Shown piece by piece: positions 47,291 to 55,585 of a stretch of DNA of 64,000 nt; the first letter of the stretch is position 1, and each line of letters opens with the position of its first letter. The DNA comes from Algivirga pacifica. GTDB lineage: Bacteria > Bacteroidota > Bacteroidia > Cytophagales > Flammeovirgaceae. The notes below the pieces were generated by a model, which saw nothing but the letters and a program-made list of their open reading frames with translations, had not been told where the DNA came from and did not search any database. The stretch lies in NCBI RefSeq assembly GCF_039543525.1, contig NZ_BAABJX010000024.1:124001-188000 (forward strand), read 5' to 3'. The translations under genes were made by a program, and so were the position numbers.

Positions 47291-47324
47291 GGTAAGAGGT
47301 AAAAGGTAAGAGGTAAAAGGTAAG
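47291..47324. repeat. heptanucleotide array (GGTAAGA/GGTAAAA)
   Basis: GGTAAGA, GGTAAAA, GGTAAGA, GGTAAAA and GGTAAG. On the minus strand the unit is TTTTACC/TCTTACC, the same as at 38682. It fills the ribosome-binding region of pabB, ending 4 bp before its ATG. Confidence 0.85.
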
Positions 47325-47333
47325 CGGGTTAGC

Positions 47334-47354
47334 AGTGTGACGGTTTGTCACACT
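47334..47354. repeat. perfect 8-bp hairpin beside the MITE
   Basis: AGTGTGAC (47334-47341), loop GGTTT, GTCACACT (47347-47354). Its last base is the first base of the MITE target duplication. Confidence 0.8.
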
Positions 47355-47356
47355 AA

Positions 47357-47517
47357 GAGCTTGTTTGGAATACTGATTCAGAAAGAAAATTCCTCTAATC
47401 GCTATTCAAATCAACTCATATTTTCATCAAATAGAACCACTATTATCTTCAAATCTGACTCGATTTGAACAGGTTATAGAAATTTTCTCTATCTAAATCA
47501 GTATTCCAAACAAGCTC
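47357..47517. mobile_element. MITE-like element, 161 bp, flanked by TAA
   Basis: Terminal inverted repeats start GAGCTTGTTTGGAATACTGA on the left and match the right end (complement) for 22 bp, then continue imperfectly to about 35 bp. Inner segments (ATTCAAATC/GATTTGAAC) are also inverted. TAA is present on both sides (47354-47356 and 47518-47520) as a 3-bp target duplication. There is no ORF. The GAG terminus and TNA-type duplication recall the IS5/IS1031 group; the assignment is inference. Confidence 0.75.
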
Positions 47518-47531
47518 TAAAAACATATTGA

Positions 47532-48140
47532 TTACCCGTGAATACGGTCTCCTCTGGTTTCCAGGTTCTGAATAATCTCTGCCTCAATCTTGAGCCACTC
47601 TTCCCAACGAGCATCAACTACAGCTCTATCCTCATACTTACGAGCCAGATCAATAAACGTCACATAGTGCCCTGCTTCAGAAACCATTAGCTCATAGTAA
47701 AACTTCTGCAGTTCCTCGTCGCCAATATTTTTCCATAGGAGTTTGAAACGCTCACAACTTCTGGCTTCAATTAAAGCCCCTACCAATAGACGATCAATCA
47801 GATTTTTCTTTCGATCTCCCTTTCGGATATGTTGAAAAAGTTTGTTCACATATTCATCCTTGCGCATTCTACTTAGGGAATAGCCTCTTTTGTTCAACTG
47901 CTCAATCACCCGCTCAAAATGATTCCATTCCTCTGCAACAATAGGGGTAAGGGTATCCACCAGTTCTTTGTGATCAGGAAAAGTCACAATCAATGAAATA
48001 CAAGAGGACGCTGCCTTTTGCTCACAATAAGCATGATCCACCAATATTTCTTCAATACTAATTTCTGCAAGGTTAACCCATCGAGGGTCTGTAGGGAGCT
48101 TCAGATGAAGCATATGGCCTTGTGCGCTCAACTCTTCCAT
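47532..48140 (-). CDS. miaE: tRNA-(ms2io6A37) hydroxylase MiaE
   Basis: A 202-residue ferritin-like di-iron monooxygenase that hydroxylates the isopentenyl group of ms2i6A37 in tRNA. The metal ligands can be seen as E-x-LVDHAYCEQKAA (about 30-43), EEWNHFE (about 70-76), LIEARSCERF (about 123-132) and SEAGHY (about 153-158), a spacing typical of MiaE. miaA and miaB, which make the substrate, are not in the window. TATTTTTG at 48227-48234 (minus) is a possible -7 box. Confidence 0.93.
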   Translation of the reverse strand: MEELSAQGHMLHLKLPTDPRWVNLAEISIEEILVDHAYCEQKAASSCISLIVTFPDHKELVDTLTPIVAEEWNHFERVIEQLNKRGYSLSRMRKDEYVNKLFQHIRKGDRKKNLIDRLLVGALIEARSCERFKLLWKNIGDEELQKFYYELMVSEAGHYVTFIDLARKYEDRAVVDARWEEWLKIEAEIIQNLETRGDRIHG

Positions 48141-48271
48141 TTCTATCTATTTTCAATATTCTTACTCAGTCTCTTGATATAAGATCTATAATCAAGAGAC
48201 TCAGCACGTTTAATTACAATTTTGCGCAAAAATAATGAAAATATTTTCCCTAAAAAATGAAAGAAGAGAGG

Positions 48272-50089
48272 TTACTCTTCCTCATCAACTAAAATCTCTG
48301 CATTCAGGACATATTGCTCTAACCAATCACGATCTACCTGCCCCTTCAGGTATTTTTCCATTACCAAACTGGCAATAGGAGCAGCCCAGGTTCCTCCAAA
48401 GCCGGCATTTTCCACATAAACGGCAATGGCAATCTTAGGATCATGTACTGGTGCAAAAGCCATAAAAATAGAGTGGTCTTTTCCATGTGGGTTTTGGGCA
48501 GTACCTGTTTTACCTGCGATAGGAATATCATTCATCATGGCCAATGGAGCCGTTTTTACACCTGCCATAGCCCTAGCAGTATAATCAAAGTATGATCGAT
48601 CAATACTTACCCTATTCTTCTCCTTATAGATTTCTTTAGGGCCTTTTCCTCCCACATCTTTGATAATATGTGGCGTATAATACCATCCACGATTAGCAAT
48701 TGTAGCAGCTAGATTTGCTAATTGTATAGGCATAGCCAATACCTCTCCTTGTCCGATACTGATAGAGTAGATATTACTAATCTTCCATGGTCTGCCTCCA
48801 TAAGCACGAGTATAGAAATCAGGCCCCGGAACCAAGCCTCCCTTCTCAAAAGGCAAATCGATTCCCAATCTTCTTCCCAAGCCAAATTCCTGTACTTTCT
48901 CTTTCCAGTGACTTAGGCCATAATGCAGATCTTCCTGAGCATCGACTTTCTTGTCTTGCAAAATGATTTTTCTAATTGCCTTATAATACCAAGGGTTACA
49001 AGAATGCTGTAACGATCCCGCAATACTTAATGGAGAGGGGTGTGCGTGGCACTTTACACGTTCTCCACCACACACAAAACGTGTATAAGTGGTATCCAGA
49101 ACACCTTCCTGCATACCTATCAAAGACATAACTGTCTTAAATGTTGATCCGGGAGGGTAACGGGACTGCATCGCCCGGTTGAATAGGGGGTTTCCTTTAT
49201 TCTTAAGAAGTGTACTATAATTTTTAGATACTTTTCGACCTTCTCCCGTCAATAAGTTGGGATCATATGAAGGTGCTGACAACATCGTTAAGATCTCTCC
49301 AGTAGAAGGTTCTATAGCTACAATTGCCCCTCTCTTGTTTTGCATCAATTGCTCTGCGTATTGCTGTAATTCCAAATCAATGGAAGACACCAAGTCAGAA
49401 CCTGATTCTGGCAATTCATCATAAGCACCATCCTTGAACTTTCCTTTCACCTCCCTACGGGCATTCTTCAGCACATAGTATACTCCTCGCTTACCTCTCA
49501 GCTCCTGTTCATAGTAGCGCTCAATACCACTACGGCCAATCAAATCTCTTTGCTTATAGTATTCTGTTGTGTCGCTATCCAAAAATTCTTTGGTCACCTG
49601 CTTCACATAGCCCAATACGTTGGCCAAGCTTTGATGAGGGTATTCCCGTATTGTTCTCGGTTCTACAGATAATCCTTTAAAGCGAGGTAAGTAATCCTGT
49701 ATTTTAGCAAAATCTTCTTTCTTCAGCTGCTTGACAAATAAATAAGGTGCGCTGTAAAAACCCCTTGCCCTGGCATCAGCAATGGTATTTCGAATATCTT
49801 CTACAGTAATATCAAATAAGTTCGCTAGTTCTGTGGTGTCCGCTGGTCCCAACTCCATCTGGTTCAGCGTCATCATAATATCAAACACAGGAGCATTATT
49901 CACCAGAATACGGCCATCACGGTCATACACCATCCCTCTCAAGGGTCTCGCCTCAATCTTACTCAGAATATTACTATCCGCAATTTCCTTGTAGTCCTCA
50001 CTAAATACCTGAATATTCATCAGTATAAGGGTGTAAGCGATAAAAATTATCGAAAATCCCCCTACAATATACCATCGTCTTGCTCTCAT
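48272..50089 (-). CDS. mrdA: penicillin-binding protein 2 (peptidoglycan transpeptidase)
   Basis: A 605-residue class B PBP. It has a single N-terminal transmembrane helix (about 7-27), a dimerisation/pedestal domain beginning RPLRGMVYDRDGRIL (about 48-62), and a transpeptidase domain. The catalytic motifs are STFK (Ser-315, Lys-318), SCN (363-365) and KTG in AGKTGTAQ (about 531). R-G-x-YDR and the elongasome-type pedestal favour PBP2 over the divisome PBP3. Its usual partner rodA is not next to it, nor are mreBCD, so the elongation genes are split in this genome. Confidence 0.92.
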   Translation of the reverse strand: MRARRWYIVGGFSIIFIAYTLILMNIQVFSEDYKEIADSNILSKIEARPLRGMVYDRDGRILVNNAPVFDIMMTLNQMELGPADTTELANLFDITVEDIRNTIADARARGFYSAPYLFVKQLKKEDFAKIQDYLPRFKGLSVEPRTIREYPHQSLANVLGYVKQVTKEFLDSDTTEYYKQRDLIGRSGIERYYEQELRGKRGVYYVLKNARREVKGKFKDGAYDELPESGSDLVSSIDLELQQYAEQLMQNKRGAIVAIEPSTGEILTMLSAPSYDPNLLTGEGRKVSKNYSTLLKNKGNPLFNRAMQSRYPPGSTFKTVMSLIGMQEGVLDTTYTRFVCGGERVKCHAHPSPLSIAGSLQHSCNPWYYKAIRKIILQDKKVDAQEDLHYGLSHWKEKVQEFGLGRRLGIDLPFEKGGLVPGPDFYTRAYGGRPWKISNIYSISIGQGEVLAMPIQLANLAATIANRGWYYTPHIIKDVGGKGPKEIYKEKNRVSIDRSYFDYTARAMAGVKTAPLAMMNDIPIAGKTGTAQNPHGKDHSIFMAFAPVHDPKIAIAVYVENAGFGGTWAAPIASLVMEKYLKGQVDRDWLEQYVLNAEILVDEEE

Positions 50090-50176
50090 AGCTATGTGTA
50101 ATGCTCCTTAAAAGCCTATAAATTAATGGAAAAGAAATCCACCTATACTAAAAAAATCACTGAAACAGGAAAAAGT

Positions 50177-51229
50177 TTAATCTTCCAGTACATTGGTCAT
50201 AAATGTACTCTTGGTCAGTAACCAAAGAAAAAGGAAGATCGCCCCAAATACCATGTAGATACGATAAAAATCTTGTACCTCCTTGTACTCAAACGTCTTG
50301 ACTTCTGATTTTTCGTACTCATCAATTTTTGAGAATACAGCCTGCAATGCACGATTATTGGTCGCTCGGAAATACTGTCCCTGTCCAATTTGTGCGACTG
50401 TTCTCAAAGTTGTTTCGTCCAAACGTTGCTCTACATAACGAGGCATTCCAAAAATATCCCTACCGTAAGGTACTTTCCCTTCCTTACCTACACCAATCGA
50501 ATAAATCTTTACCCCTTCATCGTGGCATAGTTCTGCCGCCGTTGTAGGGTCTATACTTCCGGCATTGTTATCTCCATCACTTAATAACACAACTACCTTG
50601 GATTTGCTTTCGGATTCTTTCATTCGGTTCAATGCCACTCCCAATGCTTCTCCAATGGCAGTACCTCCCTTCTCTATCATCTCAAAGTGGATATCACCCA
50701 CCAGTTCCTCTAATAGGCTATAATCTACGGTTAGTGGAGCGTATGATACGGCTTCCCCTGAAAAGATGACCAATCCGATACGGTCATAACTACGTCCTTT
50801 GATGAAACCTTTCGCTACTTCCTTTGCGGCTTCCAAACGATTGGGAGTAAAATCCTCAATTTTCATGGTTTGAGAAATATCCATTACAAGGATAATGTCA
50901 ATCCCCTCCGTCTTGCTTTCCACTTGTTGAGAAGTTTTTTGCGGACGAGCCATCGCTATCAGCCAGCAAGCCAAAGACAACATCAAGAATAGGAAAGGGA
51001 TATATCTCAATAATGCTTCTTTACTTTCTCGAATCCCTTTACCGGGTAAAGCCACTTCCAATTGCTGACGATAACTATATTTCATTAACCATCTCAACAC
51101 CCACAATAAAGGAATAAATGGTATCAGGTAAAGAAAGTAATGAAAGCCCCATTCAAAATCTGTCAACGTTCCATAGGAAAACCAATGAGGGCTCAACCAA
51201 TCCCAAGAAAATTCTGTATAATTATTCAT
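50177..51229 (-). CDS. BatA-like VWA-domain membrane protein
   Basis: 350 residues. An N-terminal BatA helix pair (about 28-47 and 75-93), a VWA domain (about 108-290) with MIDAS residues DISQT (Asp-117, Ser-119, Thr-121) and VLLSDGDNN, and a C-terminal membrane helix (about 325-342). The usual DxSxS has Thr in the last place, which can still bind metal. Bat proteins are associated with aerotolerance and envelope functions in Bacteroides. It overlaps the upstream gene by 8 bp, showing translational coupling. Confidence 0.85.
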   Translation of the reverse strand: MNNYTEFSWDWLSPHWFSYGTLTDFEWGFHYFLYLIPFIPLLWVLRWLMKYSYRQQLEVALPGKGIRESKEALLRYIPFLFLMLSLACWLIAMARPQKTSQQVESKTEGIDIILVMDISQTMKIEDFTPNRLEAAKEVAKGFIKGRSYDRIGLVIFSGEAVSYAPLTVDYSLLEELVGDIHFEMIEKGGTAIGEALGVALNRMKESESKSKVVVLLSDGDNNAGSIDPTTAAELCHDEGVKIYSIGVGKEGKVPYGRDIFGMPRYVEQRLDETTLRTVAQIGQGQYFRATNNRALQAVFSKIDEYEKSEVKTFEYKEVQDFYRIYMVFGAIFLFLWLLTKSTFMTNVLED

Positions 51230-52115
51230 TGCTCACCTCCCTTAATTTAGTCTCAAAAGTTTGTGTTGCGTATGTGTCTAGTACCTGCAAGGACTGCTCC
51301 ATCTCTTCTGTTCCCTTTCCTGCATAAACCACACGATCCAGGGAACGCAATGCCGTATGCAACTCCTCATTATCAATCAACAACGCCATTTCCTTAGTCG
51401 TATAGCTTTGTACAGGCTGATGCATCAACTTCCCTAGGAATACCTTCCAGTTTTTCACTTGTATTTCTAATTGCTTGTGATCCAATGCCCCAGATACCTT
51501 GAAGTGTTCTCGGAATAAGGCATACTCCTTTCGCAATTTTCTCTTCTGATTCCAACGCTGTATCGTAGGCCACATAAACACCAGTAACAGTCCTAAAAGT
51601 AAAATCACCCCAAAAAGAATACTTCCCCAAAGCAAGTAATTGAATGATTGTGCTACATGAACCTGTTGTGTATTGGAACGAATATTCTCTGGAGAGACTG
51701 TAGTGGTATCCGTCAATACTGCTTGATAAAATAATCCATCCTTTTCCGGATAAACCATTTCATCTACTCCTTTCTTATTGACCACAATGGCCGGCAAAGC
51801 CAGCTCTAGCACAGAGTCCATTTCGAAAGTAGTCAAGGTATATACCACACTATCTTTGCTGATACCTCCCTCAGAGCGGGTCGGAAAAGCCTGATGGCTG
51901 ACATACTCATAAGGAGAGTAATCATACGTACTGTCCGGAAAAAAGACTTCCATGGAGGAAGGGTGTTCAAAGGAAAGCACATAGGATACCTCTTGCCCCA
52001 TCTGTATACTATCTCCAATGAAACTGCCTACAGGAAGCGACTGCTCCTGTGCCTTCAAGTTGGTCCATGTCAGAAGACAAATCAAAAAAAGTCCTAGTAG
52101 TTTATTGTTTATCAT
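51222..52115 (-). CDS. Bat-operon membrane protein with DUF4381-like C-terminus
   Basis: 297 residues. Signal peptide MINNKLLGLFLICLLTWTNLKA, an extracytoplasmic beta-rich domain (about 25-150), a transmembrane helix (about 162-182), then a basic cytoplasmic part. That part has the pattern FLGKLMHQPVQSYTTKEMA and ALRSLDRVVYAG, typical of the DUF4381-like component found between DUF58 and VWA genes. Order DUF58, this gene, VWA matches Bat/MoxR-linked operons. Function in detail is unknown. Confidence 0.75.
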   Translation of the reverse strand: MINNKLLGLFLICLLTWTNLKAQEQSLPVGSFIGDSIQMGQEVSYVLSFEHPSSMEVFFPDSTYDYSPYEYVSHQAFPTRSEGGISKDSVVYTLTTFEMDSVLELALPAIVVNKKGVDEMVYPEKDGLFYQAVLTDTTTVSPENIRSNTQQVHVAQSFNYLLWGSILFGVILLLGLLLVFMWPTIQRWNQKRKLRKEYALFREHFKVSGALDHKQLEIQVKNWKVFLGKLMHQPVQSYTTKEMALLIDNEELHTALRSLDRVVYAGKGTEEMEQSLQVLDTYATQTFETKLREVSNE

Positions 52116-52161
52116 GACAAAAAGTCTCGTAGTTATAACGTGGTCAGTTATACAACCTCCA

Positions 52162-53034
52162 TTATTTTTTTACTTTATTTCGAATCTTAAAGAGCTTAAT
52201 CAAGGCTGGAATATAATCCTCATGGGTACTTACTTTCAGGTAGCTCCCATTATTCCTGACAACCATATTCTCCAGTTCATTTTGCTTGTCACCATGGAAA
52301 AAATCCATCCTTTTCTTGAAGCGGTCCGAGGAGGTATTCACCCACACTTTCTTACCGGCTTCTTTATCATACAAAGGTACAATACCTAAGGCAGGGAAGT
52401 TATTCTCTCGTTCATCCACTACATGAATCACCACCAAGTCATGTTTTCGTGCAATAGCCTTTAGGTTGTAGTCATATCCTTCATCGATAAAGTCTGAAAT
52501 GACAATAAAGATGCTTTTTCGCTTCACCTGCTGCAACGCAAATTCCATGGCTTTGGAAAGATTAGTTCTCAAGGAAACAGGGGTCAGTTTAAAGATTGCA
52601 CTGATAATCTCATAAGCATGCTTAATCCCCTTGTTCGGCTTGATGAACTTCTCCTTTATATCGGAAAAACAAAGTACGCCCACTGAACTGGCTTCCTTGA
52701 TGGCAGATAAAGAAAGGACACCACAAATTTCTTTCATGATATCGACTTTTCGCTGCCCATCCTTTCCGATTTCCTGAGAAGCACTCACATCCAGAATAAA
52801 AAATATGTTTTGTTCTTTTTCCTCCTTGAAGGTTTTGACAAATGTACCATGCCCCTTTGCTGACACATTCCAATCAATATGCCTGACATCATCTCCATAT
52901 TGATAGGCACGTACATCATCAAACTCCAATCCAGACCCCTTGAATACAGAGTGATAATCCCCTTGCATATGGGAGTTAATCGCCTTGCGTATCCTAATCT
53001 CGTATTTTCTCAGTTTACTGATTATCTCTTTCAT
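52162..53034 (-). CDS. DUF58 family protein
   Basis: 290 residues, cytoplasmic. The DUF58 hallmark GSGLEFDDVRAYQYGDD-VRHIDW (about 33-56) is complete. It is followed by a VWA-like fold with ILDVSASQ (about 81-88) and VISDFIDEG. Such proteins act with MoxR AAA+ ATPases and VWA membrane proteins as a chaperone-like module. Here it is the first gene of the operon and no moxR gene precedes it; the upstream 200 bp is a promoter region for a divergent gene. Confidence 0.9.
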   Translation of the reverse strand: MKEIISKLRKYEIRIRKAINSHMQGDYHSVFKGSGLEFDDVRAYQYGDDVRHIDWNVSAKGHGTFVKTFKEEKEQNIFFILDVSASQEIGKDGQRKVDIMKEICGVLSLSAIKEASSVGVLCFSDIKEKFIKPNKGIKHAYEIISAIFKLTPVSLRTNLSKAMEFALQQVKRKSIFIVISDFIDEGYDYNLKAIARKHDLVVIHVVDERENNFPALGIVPLYDKEAGKKVWVNTSSDRFKKRMDFFHGDKQNELENMVVRNNGSYLKVSTHEDYIPALIKLFKIRNKVKK

Positions 53035-53179
53035 GGTTCCAATGAATGCCTGTCTGCAAAAAATGATCTTGCATTACTCCTGTAACAAGGTCGTAATGTC
53101 TCTTCTCAATTCACCAAATTTAAACCAATGAAGAGGATATGAATAGTACCAAAATTGATTTAACACATTTTAACCGCCC

Positions 53180-53211
53180 TTGAATCAAGTCATTCCCCAA
53201 AAATACTTTTG
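53180..53211 (+). promoter_or_regulatory. promoter of the DUF4296 gene
   Basis: TTG (53180-53182), 21-bp gap, TACTTTTG (53204-53211): a Bacteroidota-type promoter 30 bp before the ATG. Confidence 0.65.
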
Positions 53212-53241
53212 TACTAAAAGTAGAATAAATATTTTTGACGC

Positions 53242-53610
53242 ATGAAGAGGAGCATTTTATATTTGATCACCTTTGGGCTAATGTTGTCAGGTTGTTCATC
53301 TGAGCAAAAGCCTGCCCCTCCGGCTGAGCTCATCAGCAAGGAGAAAATGGCTGCCATTATTACCGACATGTATATGCTGGAAGCCACTGTTGCTGCCAGA
53401 GGCGTTAAGAAAGATCAGGGCGTTGCCTTGTATGCAACACTACGAGATTCTTTATACCAAGAACATGCACTGGATACTGCTGTTTATCGCCAAAGTTACA
53501 CCTATTACCTTGAAGACGGGGAATCCATGAAAGCGATCTATGAGATGGTCACGGATACCCTCAACCAACGTAAAGAAAAGGCCGAAAAATCCAGGGTGAA
53601 GATGCAGTAA
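53242..53610 (+). CDS. DUF4296 lipoprotein
   Basis: 122 residues. Signal sequence with lipobox MLSGC (Cys about 18), then a small helical domain. ISKEKMAAIITDMYMLEA is the DUF4296 signature, and the residues around YRQSYTYYLED follow it. The family is found in Bacteroidota as short outer-membrane or periplasmic lipoproteins of unknown role. It has its own promoter and terminator. Confidence 0.88.
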   Translation: MKRSILYLITFGLMLSGCSSEQKPAPPAELISKEKMAAIITDMYMLEATVAARGVKKDQGVALYATLRDSLYQEHALDTAVYRQSYTYYLEDGESMKAIYEMVTDTLNQRKEKAEKSRVKMQ

Positions 53611-53652
53611 TCCTTTTACGTTTTCAAGAATGCAAAAAAATCATTATATACC

Positions 53653-53702
53653 GCCACAAGCTATTAGAAGGATACTACCTTTTGATCGCTTGTGGCTTTT
53701 CT
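53653..53702 (+). terminator. terminator of the DUF4296 gene
   Basis: GCCACAAGC (53653-53661) pairs with GCTTGTGGC (53688-53696), with partly paired inner sequence, followed by TTTT. Confidence 0.8.
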
Positions 53703-53730
53703 ATTGAAAATTTTAAGACTATTTATATTT

Positions 53731-55131
53731 ATGCCTAAGTCGGTTCAACTTCCTGACAAATTTGTAGAGCGCCTTCAGGGGCAAATCGGAACAGATGCGT
53801 TTCAATCTTTTGAGGAAAGTTTCTCCAATTACCTTCCGGTTTCCCTTAGGGTGAATCCTTTTAAGCCAACCGACCAATTTGAAGGGGAAGAGGATGTCCC
53901 TTGGTGTGACGCAGGCAAGTACCTTCCCAAACGTCCCTTGTTTGCCAAAGACCCTCTTATCTTTGCAGGGGCTTATTATGTGCAAGAGGCTTCTTCCATG
54001 TTTTTGTGGCATGCCCTAAAAACACATGCACCGCTAGAAGAGGATATCAAAGTACTGGACCTTTGTGCTGCTCCGGGAGGAAAGAGTACCTTAATTAACT
54101 CCATGATTACCCCTGAAAGTTTATTGGTATCTAATGAACTGATGCCAAAAAGGCTATCTATTTTGGTAGAAAATACCGTCCGGTGGGGAAGCCCTAATGT
54201 TGTGGTCTCTCACAACGAAGCTAGTGACTTCACTCCCCTGAAATCTTTCTTTGATGTCATTGCCATTGATGCTCCTTGCTCCGGAGAAGGGATGTTCCGT
54301 AAAGACCCTAAGGCTATTGATATGTGGAGTCCGGGGTTGGTTAACTCCTGTGCCAATATTCAGCATGGTATTCTAGAGGATATTATGCCTGCACTAAAGC
54401 CACAAGGACTATTGGTCTATAGTACCTGTACCTTTGCTCCTCAGGAAAATGAAGAGCGATTGATACAGCTCGCCGAAAGTGGAGAAGTGGAGCCTCTACG
54501 TCTGCCATTGAAAGAGGAGTGGGGAATTACGGAGATCCCTGTAGAAACCTCAGCCGGCACATTTTACGGCTACCGTTTTATCTTTCATAAAACAAAAGGA
54601 GAGGGGCTATTCATGAGCTGCTTCCGAAAGAAAGGGGACGAAGGCAGACCTCCAAAGATCAAGATCCCTAAAAAGAAACTGTCACAAGTCAGTAAGGTCA
54701 ATCAAAAAGAGGCTGCGGCCCTACACAAATGGCTTCAACAGCCCGATGAGTTTACCTTTATAGAATATGAAGGGTATATCCATGCCTTGCTGCAAGAGCA
54801 TTTCAGTGACTTTAAGACACTCAATGCATTTTTGAGGATTGCTAATCCAGGTACCAAGTTAGGTAAGCTCAATCCCAAGAACGGTAAATTGATTCCAGAA
54901 CATGATCTGGCAGTCAGCAGTCGTATCGCTGAGAGTATCCCTTCCATTGAGTTGAGTTATGAAGATGCTGTCAACTACCTTAGAAAGCAAGAACCGCAGA
55001 TCGATACACAAGGCTATAAAGATTGGGTAAAAGTTACCTACAAAGGGATAGCCCTAGGATGGATCAAGGTACTTCCTAATCGTATCAATAACTATTATCC
55101 GATGGACTTGAGGTTGAGAAAGGAATTTTAG
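53731..55131 (+). CDS. rRNA (cytosine-5)-methyltransferase, RsmF/RsmB-like
   Basis: 466 residues from MPKSVQLPDKFVERL; an ATG 39 bp upstream adds a hydrophobic run and is disfavoured. NOL1/NOP2/Sun family: SAM-binding DLCAAPGGKSTL, the motif IDAPCSGEGMF with one cysteine and YSTCTFAPQENEE with the catalytic cysteine. The C-terminus (about 330-466) looks like the PUA/RNA-binding extension of RsmF (YebU). It probably makes m5C in 16S rRNA; the exact site is not predictable. Repeats start at the stop codon. Confidence 0.92.
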   Translation: MPKSVQLPDKFVERLQGQIGTDAFQSFEESFSNYLPVSLRVNPFKPTDQFEGEEDVPWCDAGKYLPKRPLFAKDPLIFAGAYYVQEASSMFLWHALKTHAPLEEDIKVLDLCAAPGGKSTLINSMITPESLLVSNELMPKRLSILVENTVRWGSPNVVVSHNEASDFTPLKSFFDVIAIDAPCSGEGMFRKDPKAIDMWSPGLVNSCANIQHGILEDIMPALKPQGLLVYSTCTFAPQENEERLIQLAESGEVEPLRLPLKEEWGITEIPVETSAGTFYGYRFIFHKTKGEGLFMSCFRKKGDEGRPPKIKIPKKKLSQVSKVNQKEAAALHKWLQQPDEFTFIEYEGYIHALLQEHFSDFKTLNAFLRIANPGTKLGKLNPKNGKLIPEHDLAVSSRIAESIPSIELSYEDAVNYLRKQEPQIDTQGYKDWVKVTYKGIALGWIKVLPNRINNYYPMDLRLRKEF

Positions 55132-55133
55132 AA

Positions 55134-55260
55134 GGGGCGCCCCTCGTGGTCGTCTCAGGATGAAGGATGAAGGATGAAGGATGAAGGATGAAGGATGAAG
55201 GATGAAGGATGAAGGATGAAGGAAAATTAATAAAACAATTCCTTTCTCCTTCATCCTTCA
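55134..55260. repeat. composite repeat: palindrome, nine AGGATGA heptamers, inverted partner
   Basis: A reverse-oriented, degenerate ACAAG-type palindrome (55134-55154) is followed by nine perfect AGGATGA units (55157-55219). After 28 bp comes the complement CTTCATCCTTCA (55249-55260), which can fold back on the array. It lies in the 3' UTR of the methyltransferase gene. Confidence 0.85.
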
Positions 55261-55275
55261 ACTTTTTATAGGGCA

Positions 55276-55347
55276 TAAAAAAAGCTCACTAAAGTAGTGA
55301 GCTCTTTCCTGTTTAACCTAATTTATTAACCCATTATCAATCAAAAA
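55276..55347 (-). ncRNA. tandem structured element, unit 1
   Basis: On the minus strand a conserved 33-nt block (complement of 55312-55344, ending GGTTAAA) is followed by the hairpin GCTCACTA-CTT-TAGTGAGC (complement of 55283-55303) and seven Us. It looks like the 3' end of a small RNA with an intrinsic terminator. No promoter was found. Confidence 0.45.
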
Positions 55348-55469
55348 CCTTATATCTACTTAATAAATGTTTATAAGAACAAATAAGTTCGATATATATA
55401 TTTTTTATGTAATAATTTCTTTGAAGATATTTCTGATTGTCGCTACAGAAAGTGCTATTAGACCTAAAA

Positions 55470-55546
55470 AAAAGGAAAGAAAAGCCATACTAATTTAGTA
55501 GGCCTTTCATTTTAACCTAATTTATTAACCCATTATCAATCAAAAA
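55470..55546 (-). ncRNA. tandem structured element, unit 2
   Basis: Same 33-nt block (complement of 55511-55543) and hairpin GCC-TACTA-AAT-TAGTA-T-GGC (complement of 55484-55503), with a T bulge and a U-rich tail. The stem sequence differs from unit 1 by paired changes. Confidence 0.45.
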
Positions 55547-55585
55547 TATCTTCTTTGAGAATGTGTCTGATTAGTATTAGACATT

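Noticed and set aside
55157..55219. Possible CRISPR array
   Set aside because: Units are 7 bp and contiguous without spacers; no cas genes in the window.
55054..55276. Two minus-strand ORFs encoding repeated HPSSFIL heptapeptides
   Set aside because: They are frame products of the AGGATGA heptamer array (7 bp x 3 = 21 bp = 7 codons) and overlap the methyltransferase end.
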